A DNA stretch of 12,061 nucleotides, from assembly GCA_036267755.1 (NCBI GenBank), contig DATAVK010000099.1, positions 1 to 12,061 on the forward strand. The letters are read 5' to 3'. Numbering within the stretch: the first letter of the stretch is position 1; the number at the start of each line of letters is the position of its first letter. Shown here piece by piece: positions 1 to 6,282 of the stretch. The notes under the pieces were generated by a model, which searched no databases, was not told where the DNA came from, and worked only from the letters and a program-made list of their open reading frames with translations. The DNA is from DATAVK01 sp036267755 (GTDB taxonomy: Bacteria > Actinomycetota > Actinomycetes > JAFAQI01). The position numbers and the translations under genes are program-made.

Positions 1-223
1 CGGGTCGCGTGGCGCGGTTGCCCAGCGCCGCCAGGTCGTCGCGGTCGGCTTCGATGATGTCGCGTGCCACGCCGCTGGCGTCCGAGTCGACTGCAGCGGC
101 GGCGGCTGACAGGTCGGTCGCCATCGTCGTACGCAGTTGGCGCACGTCGAAGAGCAATCCTTGAATCTCTTCCGGATAAGTGGTGAGCGGCTCAGGAAGC
201 CGAGGTCGTCGTCGTACTCGCAT
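1..223 (-). CDS. 5' part of a minus-strand gene, possibly PhoU-like (runs off the left edge)
   Basis: An open minus-strand frame starts at ATG 223-221 and continues to the window edge without a stop (about 74 codons). A purine-rich stretch with five G's lies about 9 bases upstream of the ATG and could be its ribosome binding site. After an Arg-rich start, the residues form amphipathic helices. One stretch reads ...RTTMATDLSAAAAAV..., followed by DIIEADRDDLAAL. That spacing (hydrophobic helix, then I-I-x-A-D-x-x-x-x-x-L) resembles the first helical hairpin of PhoU-family regulators of phosphate uptake. The first ten codons are richer in CGA/CGT-type codons than the rest, so the true start may lie further in, for example at the in-frame ATG 124-122. 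The PhoU assignment is a resemblance from memory over a short fragment and is weak; that something is encoded here is more likely than its identity. Confidence 0.4.
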   Translation of the reverse strand, partial: MRVRRRPRLPEPLTTYPEEIQGLLFDVRQLRTTMATDLSAAAAAVDSDASGVARDIIEADRDDLAALGNRATRP

Positions 224-405
224 GCCCGCACACCCCCGTCCTCGCACTTCGGTCGACGTCGATGGACACCGACCGTCCGATGGCTGGGGTTTCGCCACGG
301 AGTGTCCGTTTCCTGCCTCCCGCGGCAGTCCCTGACGGAACGGCGCAAGCCACCTGGGACGATGGCGCCACCGCAACCGGCCTGGATCGGGCCACAAAGG
401 AGCGC
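224..405. other. Divergent intergenic region
   Basis: These 182 bases lie between the divergent starts of the partial left-edge gene and the F420 reductase gene. The plus-strand frame of the reductase stays open back to an ATG at 262. The residues before 406 (Pro-, Arg- and Asp-rich) do not look like this family, and a good ribosome binding site sits just before 406, so I treat the stretch as non-coding. It should hold the promoters of both genes. I do not see a convincing -35/-10 pair or hairpin in it. Confidence 0.4.
396..402 (+). promoter_or_regulatory. Ribosome binding site that fixes the F420 reductase start
   Basis: AAAGGAG lies 3 bases before ATG 406 and 6 bases before the following TTG 409. 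It supports a start at 406 (or possibly 409) rather than the ATG at 262 that the open frame would also allow. Confidence 0.6.
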
Positions 406-1095
406 ATGTTGAGCCACCCGACGCATCCCGCCCTCGAGTCGCTGACTGTTGCCGTGCTCGGCGGCACGGGCGACCAGGGCCGCGGTTTGGCTCGGCGGTA
501 CGCGCTGGCGGCGCATCGGGTCGTCATTGGGTCCCGGTCCGCGGAACGTGCCGCACACGCTGCGGCCGAGCTTGCCGAGACACTCCCTGCCTACGCGCGG
601 GTCGAGGGCGTCGACAACCAGGCCGCCGCTGACGCGGGGGACGTCGTCATCGTCGCCGTACCGTTCGAGGGCCATGCCGATCTCCTGCAGGCGCTTGCGC
701 CGGCGCTCGCCGGCAAGGTCGTCGTCGATTGCGTCAACCCGCTGGGCTTCGACAAGCAGGGCGCCTACGCGCTCGATGTGCCGGAAGGCAGTGCCGCCCA
801 GCAGGCGGCCGCCGTTCTGCCGGACAGCACCGTCGTGGCCGCCTTCCACCACGTGAGCGCGAAGCTGCTGATCGACCCTGAGGTCGACAGCCTCGATACC
901 GACGTACTCGTGCTTGGTGATGACCGGGCCGCGACCGATCTCGTGCAGGCACTGGTCGGCCAAATCACCGGCATGCGCGGCATCTACGGCGGCCGGCTGC
1001 GCAACGCCCGCCAGGTCGAGGCGCTGACCGCCAACCTGGTGTCGGTGAACCGTCGTTACAAGGCGCACGCTGGGCTGCGCGTCACCGACGTCTGA
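406..1095 (+). CDS. npdG: NADPH-dependent F420 reductase (F420H2:NADP+ oxidoreductase)
   Basis: This 229-residue cytosolic enzyme moves hydride between NADPH and the deazaflavin cofactor F420. In actinobacteria it supplies reduced F420 to F420-dependent oxidoreductases. It has an N-terminal Rossmann fold with the dinucleotide loop GGTGDQG at residues 19-25. At 43-45 follows Ser-Arg-Ser, the usual pocket for the 2'-phosphate of NADPH. Family-typical segments follow: a VVDCVNPLG stretch near 107-114, AFHHVSAKLL near 146-155, and a C-terminal block GGRLRNARQVEALTANL near 195-211. The length fits the family (about 210-230 residues). The start at 406 is chosen because AAAGGAG precedes it; upstream in-frame codons do not resemble the family. 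A small membrane protein gene follows after 19 bp and is probably cotranscribed. The symbol fno is also used for this family. Confidence 0.93.
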   Translation: MLSHPTHPALESLTVAVLGGTGDQGRGLARRYALAAHRVVIGSRSAERAAHAAAELAETLPAYARVEGVDNQAAADAGDVVIVAVPFEGHADLLQALAPALAGKVVVDCVNPLGFDKQGAYALDVPEGSAAQQAAAVLPDSTVVAAFHHVSAKLLIDPEVDSLDTDVLVLGDDRAATDLVQALVGQITGMRGIYGGRLRNARQVEALTANLVSVNRRYKAHAGLRVTDV

Positions 1096-1114
1096 ACCAG
1101 TACGCACGTAACGC

Positions 1115-1417
1115 GTGTTAGGGGTAGTGGACACCATCGGTCAGCGGTTCAACCGGCTGACCCAGCTCGGCTTCCCGGCCCGCTTCCCGCTCGTGCAGTT
1201 CCCGAACCTGCCGCTGATTCTCGCGTTCGTCCTTGGCACGGCCAGCCGGTTCGTGACCGGAGTCGACCACAACTACCTACGCGCGGCGTCGTACCTCGCG
1301 ATGACCGTCTGGGCCTACGAGGAGCTGGCGCACGGTTCCAACTGGTTCCGCCGGCTGCTCGGCCTCGCGTTCGTCGGCATCCTGGTGACGCGGGTCGCCC
1401 GCGCCATCCGCAGCTGA
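1115..1417 (+). CDS. Small membrane protein of unknown function
   Basis: About 100 residues with three hydrophobic stretches that could span the membrane: roughly 33-50 (starting LPLILAFVLG), 56-73 (around YLAMTVWAYEEL) and 80-97 (around LLGLAFVGILV). The protein ends in basic residues (RVARAIRS), which suggests a cytoplasmic C-terminus. I do not recognise the family. The start is uncertain. GTG 1115 gives the longest form but has no ribosome binding site and is followed by TTA, a rare codon in such genomes. GTG 1127 (96 residues, beginning VDTIGQRFNR) is an alternative, with AGGGG just before it. It sits 19 bp behind the F420 reductase gene in the same direction, so the two may form an operon. 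Its stop lies 4 bases from the convergent panB stop. Confidence 0.7.
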   Translation: MLGVVDTIGQRFNRLTQLGFPARFPLVQFPNLPLILAFVLGTASRFVTGVDHNYLRAASYLAMTVWAYEELAHGSNWFRRLLGLAFVGILVTRVARAIRS

Positions 1418-1421
1418 GGCC

Positions 1422-2267
1422 CTACTCGAACGAGTGCTCCGGGTCGGGATAAATCCCCTCGGCGACCTCGCGGGCGTAGTTCGCGGCGGCGGCGGTGATC
1501 ACGCTTCGTACGTCGGCGTACCGCTTCACGAAACGAGGTGCCGGACCCGTGTTGAGACCGACCATGTCGGTCCACACCATGACCTGCGCATCGCAGTCCG
1601 GGCCGGCGCCGATGCCGATCGTCGGCACGTGCAGCTCCTTGGTGACCTGCGCGGCGACGTCCGACGGCACCATCTCCAGGACGATCGCGAACGCGCCCGC
1701 GGCCTCGAGCGCGACGGCGTCGTCGATGATGCGCTTCGCCTCATCGCCGCGACCCTGCACCCGGTAGCCACCCAGCCCGTGCTCGCTTTGCGGGGTGAAG
1801 CCGATGTGCGCCATGACCGGGATCCCCGCCTCGACGATGGCTCGTACCTGCCCGGTGACGGTCCGGCCGCCCTCGAGCTTGACCGCCTGAGCGCCGCCTT
1901 CCTTCATGAACCGGATCGCGGTGTGCAGCGCCTGGTCGGCGGAGACCTGGTAGCTGCCGAACGGCAGGTCGGCGACGACGAGCGAGTGCTGGGTCGACCG
2001 GACGACGGCGCGGACCATCGGGAGCAGCTCGTCGACCGTGATCGGCAGCGTCGTGTCGAAGCCGAGCACGTTGTTCGCCGCCGAATCACCGACCAGCAGC
2101 GCCGGGATGCCTACCTCGTCGAAGATCGACGCCGAGTGCATGTCGTAGGCGGTGAGCATCGCCCAGCGCTCACCGCGGTCCTTCATCGCCTGCAGGTGAT
2201 GGATACGGGTACGGCGTACCGCGCTGTTGCGCGGACTTCCGTACGGCGAGATGCCGCCGTCGGTCAT
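1422..2267 (-). CDS. panB: 3-methyl-2-oxobutanoate hydroxymethyltransferase (ketopantoate hydroxymethyltransferase)
   Basis: PanB transfers a hydroxymethyl group from 5,10-methylenetetrahydrofolate to alpha-ketoisovalerate to give ketopantoate, the first committed step of pantothenate and CoA synthesis in the cytosol. The 281-residue product is a complete TIM barrel of normal length. Recognisable features are MLTAYD at 37-42, the Mg-binding GDS at 60-62 (Asp61), ADLPFGSY at 99-106 (Asp100), KLEGG at 130-134, GHIGF-like AHIGFTPQ at 153-160, and LEMVP at 197-201 with the expected catalytic Glu198. The start is ATG 2267, six bases behind a strong GGAGG. A short N-terminal tail rich in Ser, Pro and Arg precedes the conserved core, as is common in actinobacterial PanB. 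It lies 133 bp downstream of nadE on the same strand. Whether the two share a transcript is open, since a possible promoter lies between them. Confidence 0.97.
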   Translation of the reverse strand: MTDGGISPYGSPRNSAVRRTRIHHLQAMKDRGERWAMLTAYDMHSASIFDEVGIPALLVGDSAANNVLGFDTTLPITVDELLPMVRAVVRSTQHSLVVADLPFGSYQVSADQALHTAIRFMKEGGAQAVKLEGGRTVTGQVRAIVEAGIPVMAHIGFTPQSEHGLGGYRVQGRGDEAKRIIDDAVALEAAGAFAIVLEMVPSDVAAQVTKELHVPTIGIGAGPDCDAQVMVWTDMVGLNTGPAPRFVKRYADVRSVITAAAANYAREVAEGIYPDPEHSFE

Positions 2268-2273
2268 CAAGTG

Positions 2274-2278
2274 CCTCC
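2274..2278 (-). promoter_or_regulatory. Ribosome binding site of panB
   Basis: On the minus strand this reads GGAGG (GAGGAGG when two more bases are included), six bases before ATG 2267. It is the strongest Shine-Dalgarno sequence in the window and fixes the panB start. Confidence 0.8.
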
Positions 2279-2327
2279 TCGTCTCGAGGCCGCTACGGGT
2301 CCCCGGACATCTGGCTGTGACATCACT

Positions 2328-2356
2328 AGTGTGCACTTCCCCGCTGAGACCGCCAA
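2328..2356 (-). promoter_or_regulatory. Possible panB promoter
   Basis: On the minus strand TTGGCG (2356-2351) and CACACT (2333-2328) are separated by exactly 17 bases and would start transcription near 2321, about 54 bases before the panB start. The match to the housekeeping consensus is only moderate. It would let panB be expressed apart from nadE. Confidence 0.3.
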
Positions 2357-2400
2357 AACCCTGCTGACCCAGCGTCATGATCATCGCGAGGGGGTGGTGG

Positions 2401-4182
2401 TTAGTGGGTGCGTTCGCGCCAGGCGTTCGTGATCGGCAGCCGGCGGTCGCGGCCGAAGCCCTTCGATGTGACCTTCGGGCCCGGCGGGTACTGCCGCCGC
2501 TTGTACTCCGCGACATCGACCAGCTGGATGACCCGCTCGACCAGTTCCGCGTCGTACCCCTTGGCCACCAGCTCGTCACGACCCAGGTCGCGCTCGACGT
2601 AGTCGTCCAGCACCTGGTCGAGCACGTCGTACGGCGGCAGCCGGTCGGCGTCGAGCTGCCCGGGTGACAGCTCCGCGCTCGGTGGCTTGTCGATGATCGC
2701 CGGCGGGATCGGCTCCGGCTTGCCTTGCGCGACGGCCTGCTGGTTGCGCCACCGGGCGAGCGCCCAGACCAGCGTCTTCGGCACATCCTTGATCGGCGCG
2801 AAACCACCCGCGCTGTCGCCGTAGAGAGTGGAGAAGCCGGTGGCCAGCTCGCTCTTGTTGCCCGTGGTGAGGACCAGGTGGCCGACCTCGTTGGACAGCG
2901 CCATCAGCGTGGTGCCGCGGACCCGGGCCTGCAGGTTCTCCTCAGCCAACCCGTGCAGGCCGCCGGACGCGGAGTCGGCGAACGCCTTCTCATAGGCCTC
3001 GACGACGGCCGCGACCGAGAACAGCGACCAGTGCAGCCCCTGCCGCCGGGCCAGCTCCTCGGCGTCGCTCACCGAGTGGTCCGAGGAGTAACGGCTCGGC
3101 ATCCCGACCACATGGACCGCATCAGGGCCGAGCGCATCCGCCGCGATCGTCGCGACAACGGCCGAGTCGATCCCGCCGGACAGCCCGATCACGACCGAGC
3201 GGAAGCTGTTCTTCATCACGTAGTCGCGGGTCCCGGTCAGCAGCGCCGCATAGACCTCGCCGAGCTGGTCCAGCCGGCCCGCGAGCGGCGTGGGCTCCGC
3301 TTGGTACGACGGCAACGGCTCCGTGCTCAGCGTTACCCGCTCCACCGTCATCTGGGTGCGGTCTCCGGCATCGAGCGGTCCGGTCAGGTCCGAGGACGCG
3401 GCGGCGAGGTCGAGGTCGACGACCAGCAGCTCGGGCCGGAACTGGATCGCGCGGCCGAGCAGGTCGCCGTTGTGGCTGACGACCAGCGAGTCGCCGTCGA
3501 AGACCAGCTCGTCCTGGCCGCCGAGCAGATTGACGTAGGCGATCGGCGCACCCGCCTCGGCGGCCCGCCGTCGCACCAGCTCGTAGCGGAAGTCCTCCTT
3601 GTGCTGCTCGTATGGCGAGGCGTTGATGCAGACCACCAGCCCGACCTCGGCCTGCCGGGCGACTGCGATCGGGCCGCCCTCCTGCCACAGGTCCTCACAG
3701 ATGGTGAGCGCCACGTCGACGCCGTGTAGCCGGATGACAGGGAGCGAGTCGCCGGGCACGAAGTACCGGAACTCGTCGAACACTCCATAGTTCGGCAGAT
3801 GGTGCTTTGCGTAGCGGGCCACGACCTGACCGCCGTGCAGCAGCGCCGCGGCGTTCTGCGGCTCGCCGGCCGGCCGGCCGACCCGCGGCGAGGGGTGCGG
3901 GCAGCGGTCGACATACCCCACCACGACGGCGATCTCGCCGAGGCCGTCGTCCCGCAGCCGGTCGCTGAGCCGCTGCAGCGCGGCCCGGGAGGCGTCGACG
4001 AACGACGCCCGCAGCACCAGGTCCTCCGGCGGGTAGCCGGTGAGCATCAGCTCGGGCAGCAGCACGAGGTGAGCGCCCCGGTCCGCCGCCTCGCGGACCT
4101 GCCCCACCACCAGGTCGACGTTGCCCGCCAGATCGCCGACCGTGGGGTCGACCTGGGCCAGCGCAACGCGCATTTGGGGCAC
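2401..4182 (-). CDS. nadE: Glutamine-dependent NAD+ synthase
   Basis: This enzyme makes NAD+ from nicotinic acid adenine dinucleotide and ATP, using ammonia released from glutamine in its own N-terminal domain. The 593 residues hold two domains. A nitrilase-type glutaminase (about 1-265) carries the Glu-Lys-Cys triad: Glu44 in LLPELMLTGYP, Lys126 in YAKHHLPNYGVFDE and Cys162 in LTICEDLW. The synthetase domain (about 300-593) has the ATP pyrophosphatase loop GLSGGIDSA at 333-341 and later TTGNKSE. The length fits the roughly 580-residue form I recall from Streptomyces rather than the longer mycobacterial one. GTG 4182 gives a start MPQMRVALAQVD that matches the family better than ATG 4173. A TAGGCT hexamer ends six bases before this GTG, which would suit a leaderless transcript. 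It is divergent from glnA2 and upstream of panB. Confidence 0.96.
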   Translation of the reverse strand: MPQMRVALAQVDPTVGDLAGNVDLVVGQVREAADRGAHLVLLPELMLTGYPPEDLVLRASFVDASRAALQRLSDRLRDDGLGEIAVVVGYVDRCPHPSPRVGRPAGEPQNAAALLHGGQVVARYAKHHLPNYGVFDEFRYFVPGDSLPVIRLHGVDVALTICEDLWQEGGPIAVARQAEVGLVVCINASPYEQHKEDFRYELVRRRAAEAGAPIAYVNLLGGQDELVFDGDSLVVSHNGDLLGRAIQFRPELLVVDLDLAAASSDLTGPLDAGDRTQMTVERVTLSTEPLPSYQAEPTPLAGRLDQLGEVYAALLTGTRDYVMKNSFRSVVIGLSGGIDSAVVATIAADALGPDAVHVVGMPSRYSSDHSVSDAEELARRQGLHWSLFSVAAVVEAYEKAFADSASGGLHGLAEENLQARVRGTTLMALSNEVGHLVLTTGNKSELATGFSTLYGDSAGGFAPIKDVPKTLVWALARWRNQQAVAQGKPEPIPPAIIDKPPSAELSPGQLDADRLPPYDVLDQVLDDYVERDLGRDELVAKGYDAELVERVIQLVDVAEYKRRQYPPGPKVTSKGFGRDRRLPITNAWRERTH

Positions 4183-4188
4183 GTCACC

Positions 4189-4194
4189 AGCCTA
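4189..4194 (-). promoter_or_regulatory. Possible -10 box of nadE (leaderless)
   Basis: On the minus strand TAGGCT (TAnnnT type) ends six bases before GTG 4182. Transcription would then begin at or beside the start codon. No good -35 box is visible at 17-18 bases. The six bases in between (GGTGAC) could instead act as a weak, very close ribosome binding site. Confidence 0.35.
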
Positions 4195-4241
4195 TGACCG
4201 CTGCTGCGGCGGGTCGCGCCCGCCCGGACACCCGCCTGTGA

Positions 4242-4256
4242 CCTACGGACCGTAGG
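4242..4256. promoter_or_regulatory. Perfect 15-bp palindrome before glnA2, candidate operator
   Basis: CCTACGG-A-CCGTAGG is a perfect inverted repeat with 7-base arms and a single central base. It ends nine bases before the glnA2 start codon, and its right arm overlaps the candidate -10 box TAGGCT at 4253-4258. A protein bound here would block that promoter. It lies between the divergent starts of nadE and glnA2. I do not know a regulator with this site. Confidence 0.45.
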
Positions 4257-4258
4257 CT
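4253..4258 (+). promoter_or_regulatory. Possible -10 box of glnA2 (leaderless)
   Basis: TAGGCT ends seven bases before ATG 4266, which places the likely transcription start at the start codon. This fits the absence of any Shine-Dalgarno sequence before glnA2. The same hexamer stands at the equivalent place before nadE. No clear -35 box is seen. Confidence 0.35.
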
Positions 4259-4265
4259 CCACGCC

Positions 4266-5606
4266 ATGGATCGCCAGCAGGAGTTCGTGCTGCGCACGAT
4301 CGAGGAACGCGACATCCGGTTCGTGCGCCTGTGGTTCACCGACGTCCTCGGCTTCCTCAAGTCGGTCGCGATCGCTCCGGCCGAGCTCGAGGGCGCGTTC
4401 GCCGAGGGGATCGGGTTCGACGGCTCGTCGATCGAAGGCTTCGCCCGGGTCCACGAGTCCGACATGCTCGCCCGCCCCGACCCGTCGACCTTCCAGGTCT
4501 TGCCCTGGCGGGAAGAGGTCCCCGGGACCGCGCGAATGTTCTGCGACATCCTGATGCCGGACGGGTCACCGTCGTACTCCGATCCTCGTCACGTGCTCCG
4601 CCGGGTGATGCAGAAGGCGTCGGACCTCGGGTTCACCTTCTACGTGCACCCCGAGGTCGAGTTCTTCCTGCTCAACAACCGCCCGACGGCGACCGACCTG
4701 CTGCCGGAGCCGATCGACCACGGCGGCTACTTCGACCAGACGCCGCACGACCTCGGTCACGACTTCCGCCGACAGGCCATCACGATGCTCGAGCGGATGG
4801 GCATCAGCGTGGAGTTCAGTCACCACGAGGTCGCGCCGGGTCAGCAGGAGATCGACCTGCGGTACGCAGATGCCCTCACGACCGCCGACAACCTGATGAC
4901 GATGCGGCTGGTCGTCAAGGAGGTCGCGCTGCAGCAGGGGGTCTACGCGTCGTTCATGCCCAAGCCGTTCTCCGAACAGCCGGGCTCGGCGATGCACACC
5001 CACCTGTCGCTGTTCGAGGGTGACCGGAACGCCTTCCATGACGCGAGCGACCCGATGTCGCTGTCCAAGGTCGGCAAGGCGTTCGTCGCGGGGCTGCTCA
5101 AGCACTCCGCGGAGTTCACCGCGGTCACCAACCAGTGGGTCAACTCCTACAAGCGGCTGTGGGGCGGCGGTGAGGCACCGGCCTACGTCTGCTGGGGTCA
5201 CAACAACCGTTCCGCGCTGGTCCGGATCCCGATGTACAAGCCGCAGAAGGGCAACGCGACGCGCGTCGAGATCCGCTCGCCTGACTCCGCCTGCAACCCC
5301 TACCTGACGTACGCCGTGCTGCTGGCGGCTGGGTTGAAGGGTGTCGAGGAGAACTACCAGCTGCCCGACGGCGCCGAGGACGACGTCTGGGCGTTGACCG
5401 ACGCGGAGCGACGGTCGATGGGGATCTCGCCGCTGCCCGGCTCGCTGGCCGACGCGATCGAGGTGATGGAGCGCTCCGAGCTGATGGCCGAGACGCTCGG
5501 CGAGGGCGTCTTCGACTTCTTCCTGCGCAACAAGCGGTCCGAGTGGCAGGACTACCGGCGCGAAGTGACCGCCTTCGAGCTCTCGCGTTACCTCCCGGTG
5601 CTCTGA
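4266..5606 (+). CDS. glnA2: Type I glutamine synthetase paralogue (GlnA2-type; glutamine or gamma-glutamyl-amine synthetase)
   Basis: The product (446 residues) is a complete glutamine synthetase of the short type I class, which joins an amine to the gamma-carboxyl of glutamate with ATP. Visible motifs are GFDGSSIEGF at 50-59 (the Asp of the ammonium site is present at 52), HPEVEFF at 128-134, HHEVAPGQQEID at 186-197 with metal-binding Glu188 and Glu195, MHTHLSLF at 243-250, NSYKRL at 293-298, and RVEIRSPD at 333-340. The segment where the main GlnA carries the adenylylated Tyr (an NLY motif) reads DDVWALTDAERR near 372-383 and has no Tyr, so control by GlnE is unlikely. Length and neighbours match actinobacterial GlnA2, near glnE and panB. 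Streptomyces GlnA2 has been reported to act on polyamines, so the real substrate here is open. The next gene follows after 7 bp. Confidence 0.93.
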   Translation: MDRQQEFVLRTIEERDIRFVRLWFTDVLGFLKSVAIAPAELEGAFAEGIGFDGSSIEGFARVHESDMLARPDPSTFQVLPWREEVPGTARMFCDILMPDGSPSYSDPRHVLRRVMQKASDLGFTFYVHPEVEFFLLNNRPTATDLLPEPIDHGGYFDQTPHDLGHDFRRQAITMLERMGISVEFSHHEVAPGQQEIDLRYADALTTADNLMTMRLVVKEVALQQGVYASFMPKPFSEQPGSAMHTHLSLFEGDRNAFHDASDPMSLSKVGKAFVAGLLKHSAEFTAVTNQWVNSYKRLWGGGEAPAYVCWGHNNRSALVRIPMYKPQKGNATRVEIRSPDSACNPYLTYAVLLAAGLKGVEENYQLPDGAEDDVWALTDAERRSMGISPLPGSLADAIEVMERSELMAETLGEGVFDFFLRNKRSEWQDYRREVTAFELSRYLPVL

Positions 5607-5613
5607 CCGAGCC

Positions 5614-6282
5614 ATGGCCCGCGTTCACGTCGTCCAGCACACGGTCGGTGAAGGTCTCGGTCGGCTGACCGAATGGCTTCCCGCCGCCGGTGTGGACGTC
5701 CACCCCACCCACCCGTACCTCGGCAACCGCGTGCCGCCCTCGGTCGAGGGCGACGCGCTGATCGTGCTCGGCGGCCCGATGAACGCCACCGACGACGAGC
5801 ACTACCCGTGGCTGCCGTCGGTGCGGACCCTGATGCGTTCGGCCGTCGAAGACGGTGTCCCGACCATCGGCATCTGCCTGGGTGCGCAGCTACTCGCGGT
5901 GGCGATGGGTGGTGAGGTGCAGCGCGGTGAGGCTGGCCCGGAGATCGGGCTGGGCGAGGTGATGGTGGACGTGGGGGACGAGCTGCTCACGCCCGGACCG
6001 ATGCCGGTCATCCAGTGGCACTACGACACGGTGACCCGGCTGCCCGCCGACGCGACGCTCCTCGCCTCGTCCGACAAGTACGAGGTGCAGGCCTTCCGGG
6101 TCGGTGAGCTGGCGTGGGGGATGCAGTTCCACGTGGAGGCGACGGCCGACATCGTCCGGCAGTGGGCGGTCGAGGAAGGCATGGGCACCGAGCTGGCGGA
6201 GCCGATCGAGTTCGCCGACGCTGGGCTGGTGGCGGCCGGGCAGCGGATCGCTCGCCGGTTCGCCGCCATCATCACGGGGTAG
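5614..6282 (+). CDS. Class I glutamine amidotransferase-like hydrolase
   Basis: The 222-residue protein has the complete class I amidotransferase fold of the GMP-synthase glutaminase type. The oxyanion region is VLGGPMNATDD (51-61). The nucleophile elbow GICLGAQLLA carries Cys88, WHYDTV lies at 135-140, and GMQFHVEAT (169-177) supplies His173 and Glu175 of the triad. It stands alone, without a fused synthetase domain, so it either feeds ammonia to a partner or hydrolyses a gamma-glutamyl amide itself. It begins 7 bp behind glnA2 with no strong ribosome binding site, which suggests cotranscription and perhaps coupled translation. That context makes a gamma-glutamyl hydrolase role, comparable to PuuD beside PuuA in Escherichia coli polyamine breakdown, a reasonable but unproven idea. 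Its last 11 bases overlap the end of the convergent oxidase gene. Confidence 0.88.
   Translation: MARVHVVQHTVGEGLGRLTEWLPAAGVDVHPTHPYLGNRVPPSVEGDALIVLGGPMNATDDEHYPWLPSVRTLMRSAVEDGVPTIGICLGAQLLAVAMGGEVQRGEAGPEIGLGEVMVDVGDELLTPGPMPVIQWHYDTVTRLPADATLLASSDKYEVQAFRVGELAWGMQFHVEATADIVRQWAVEEGMGTELAEPIEFADAGLVAAGQRIARRFAAIITG

Noticed and set aside
262..405. N-terminal extension of the F420 reductase from an ATG at 262
   Set aside because: The extra 48 residues do not look like the family, and AAAGGAG stands directly before ATG 406.
1434..2432. Long plus-strand open frame opposite panB
   Set aside because: Arg/Asp/Val-rich composition typical of antisense frames in GC-rich DNA; panB on the minus strand is unmistakable.
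4238..4253. GlnR nitrogen-regulator box before glnA2
   Set aside because: GTGAC at 4238-4242 fits the first half, but six bases later ACCGT does not fit GAAAC; one half-site is expected by chance.
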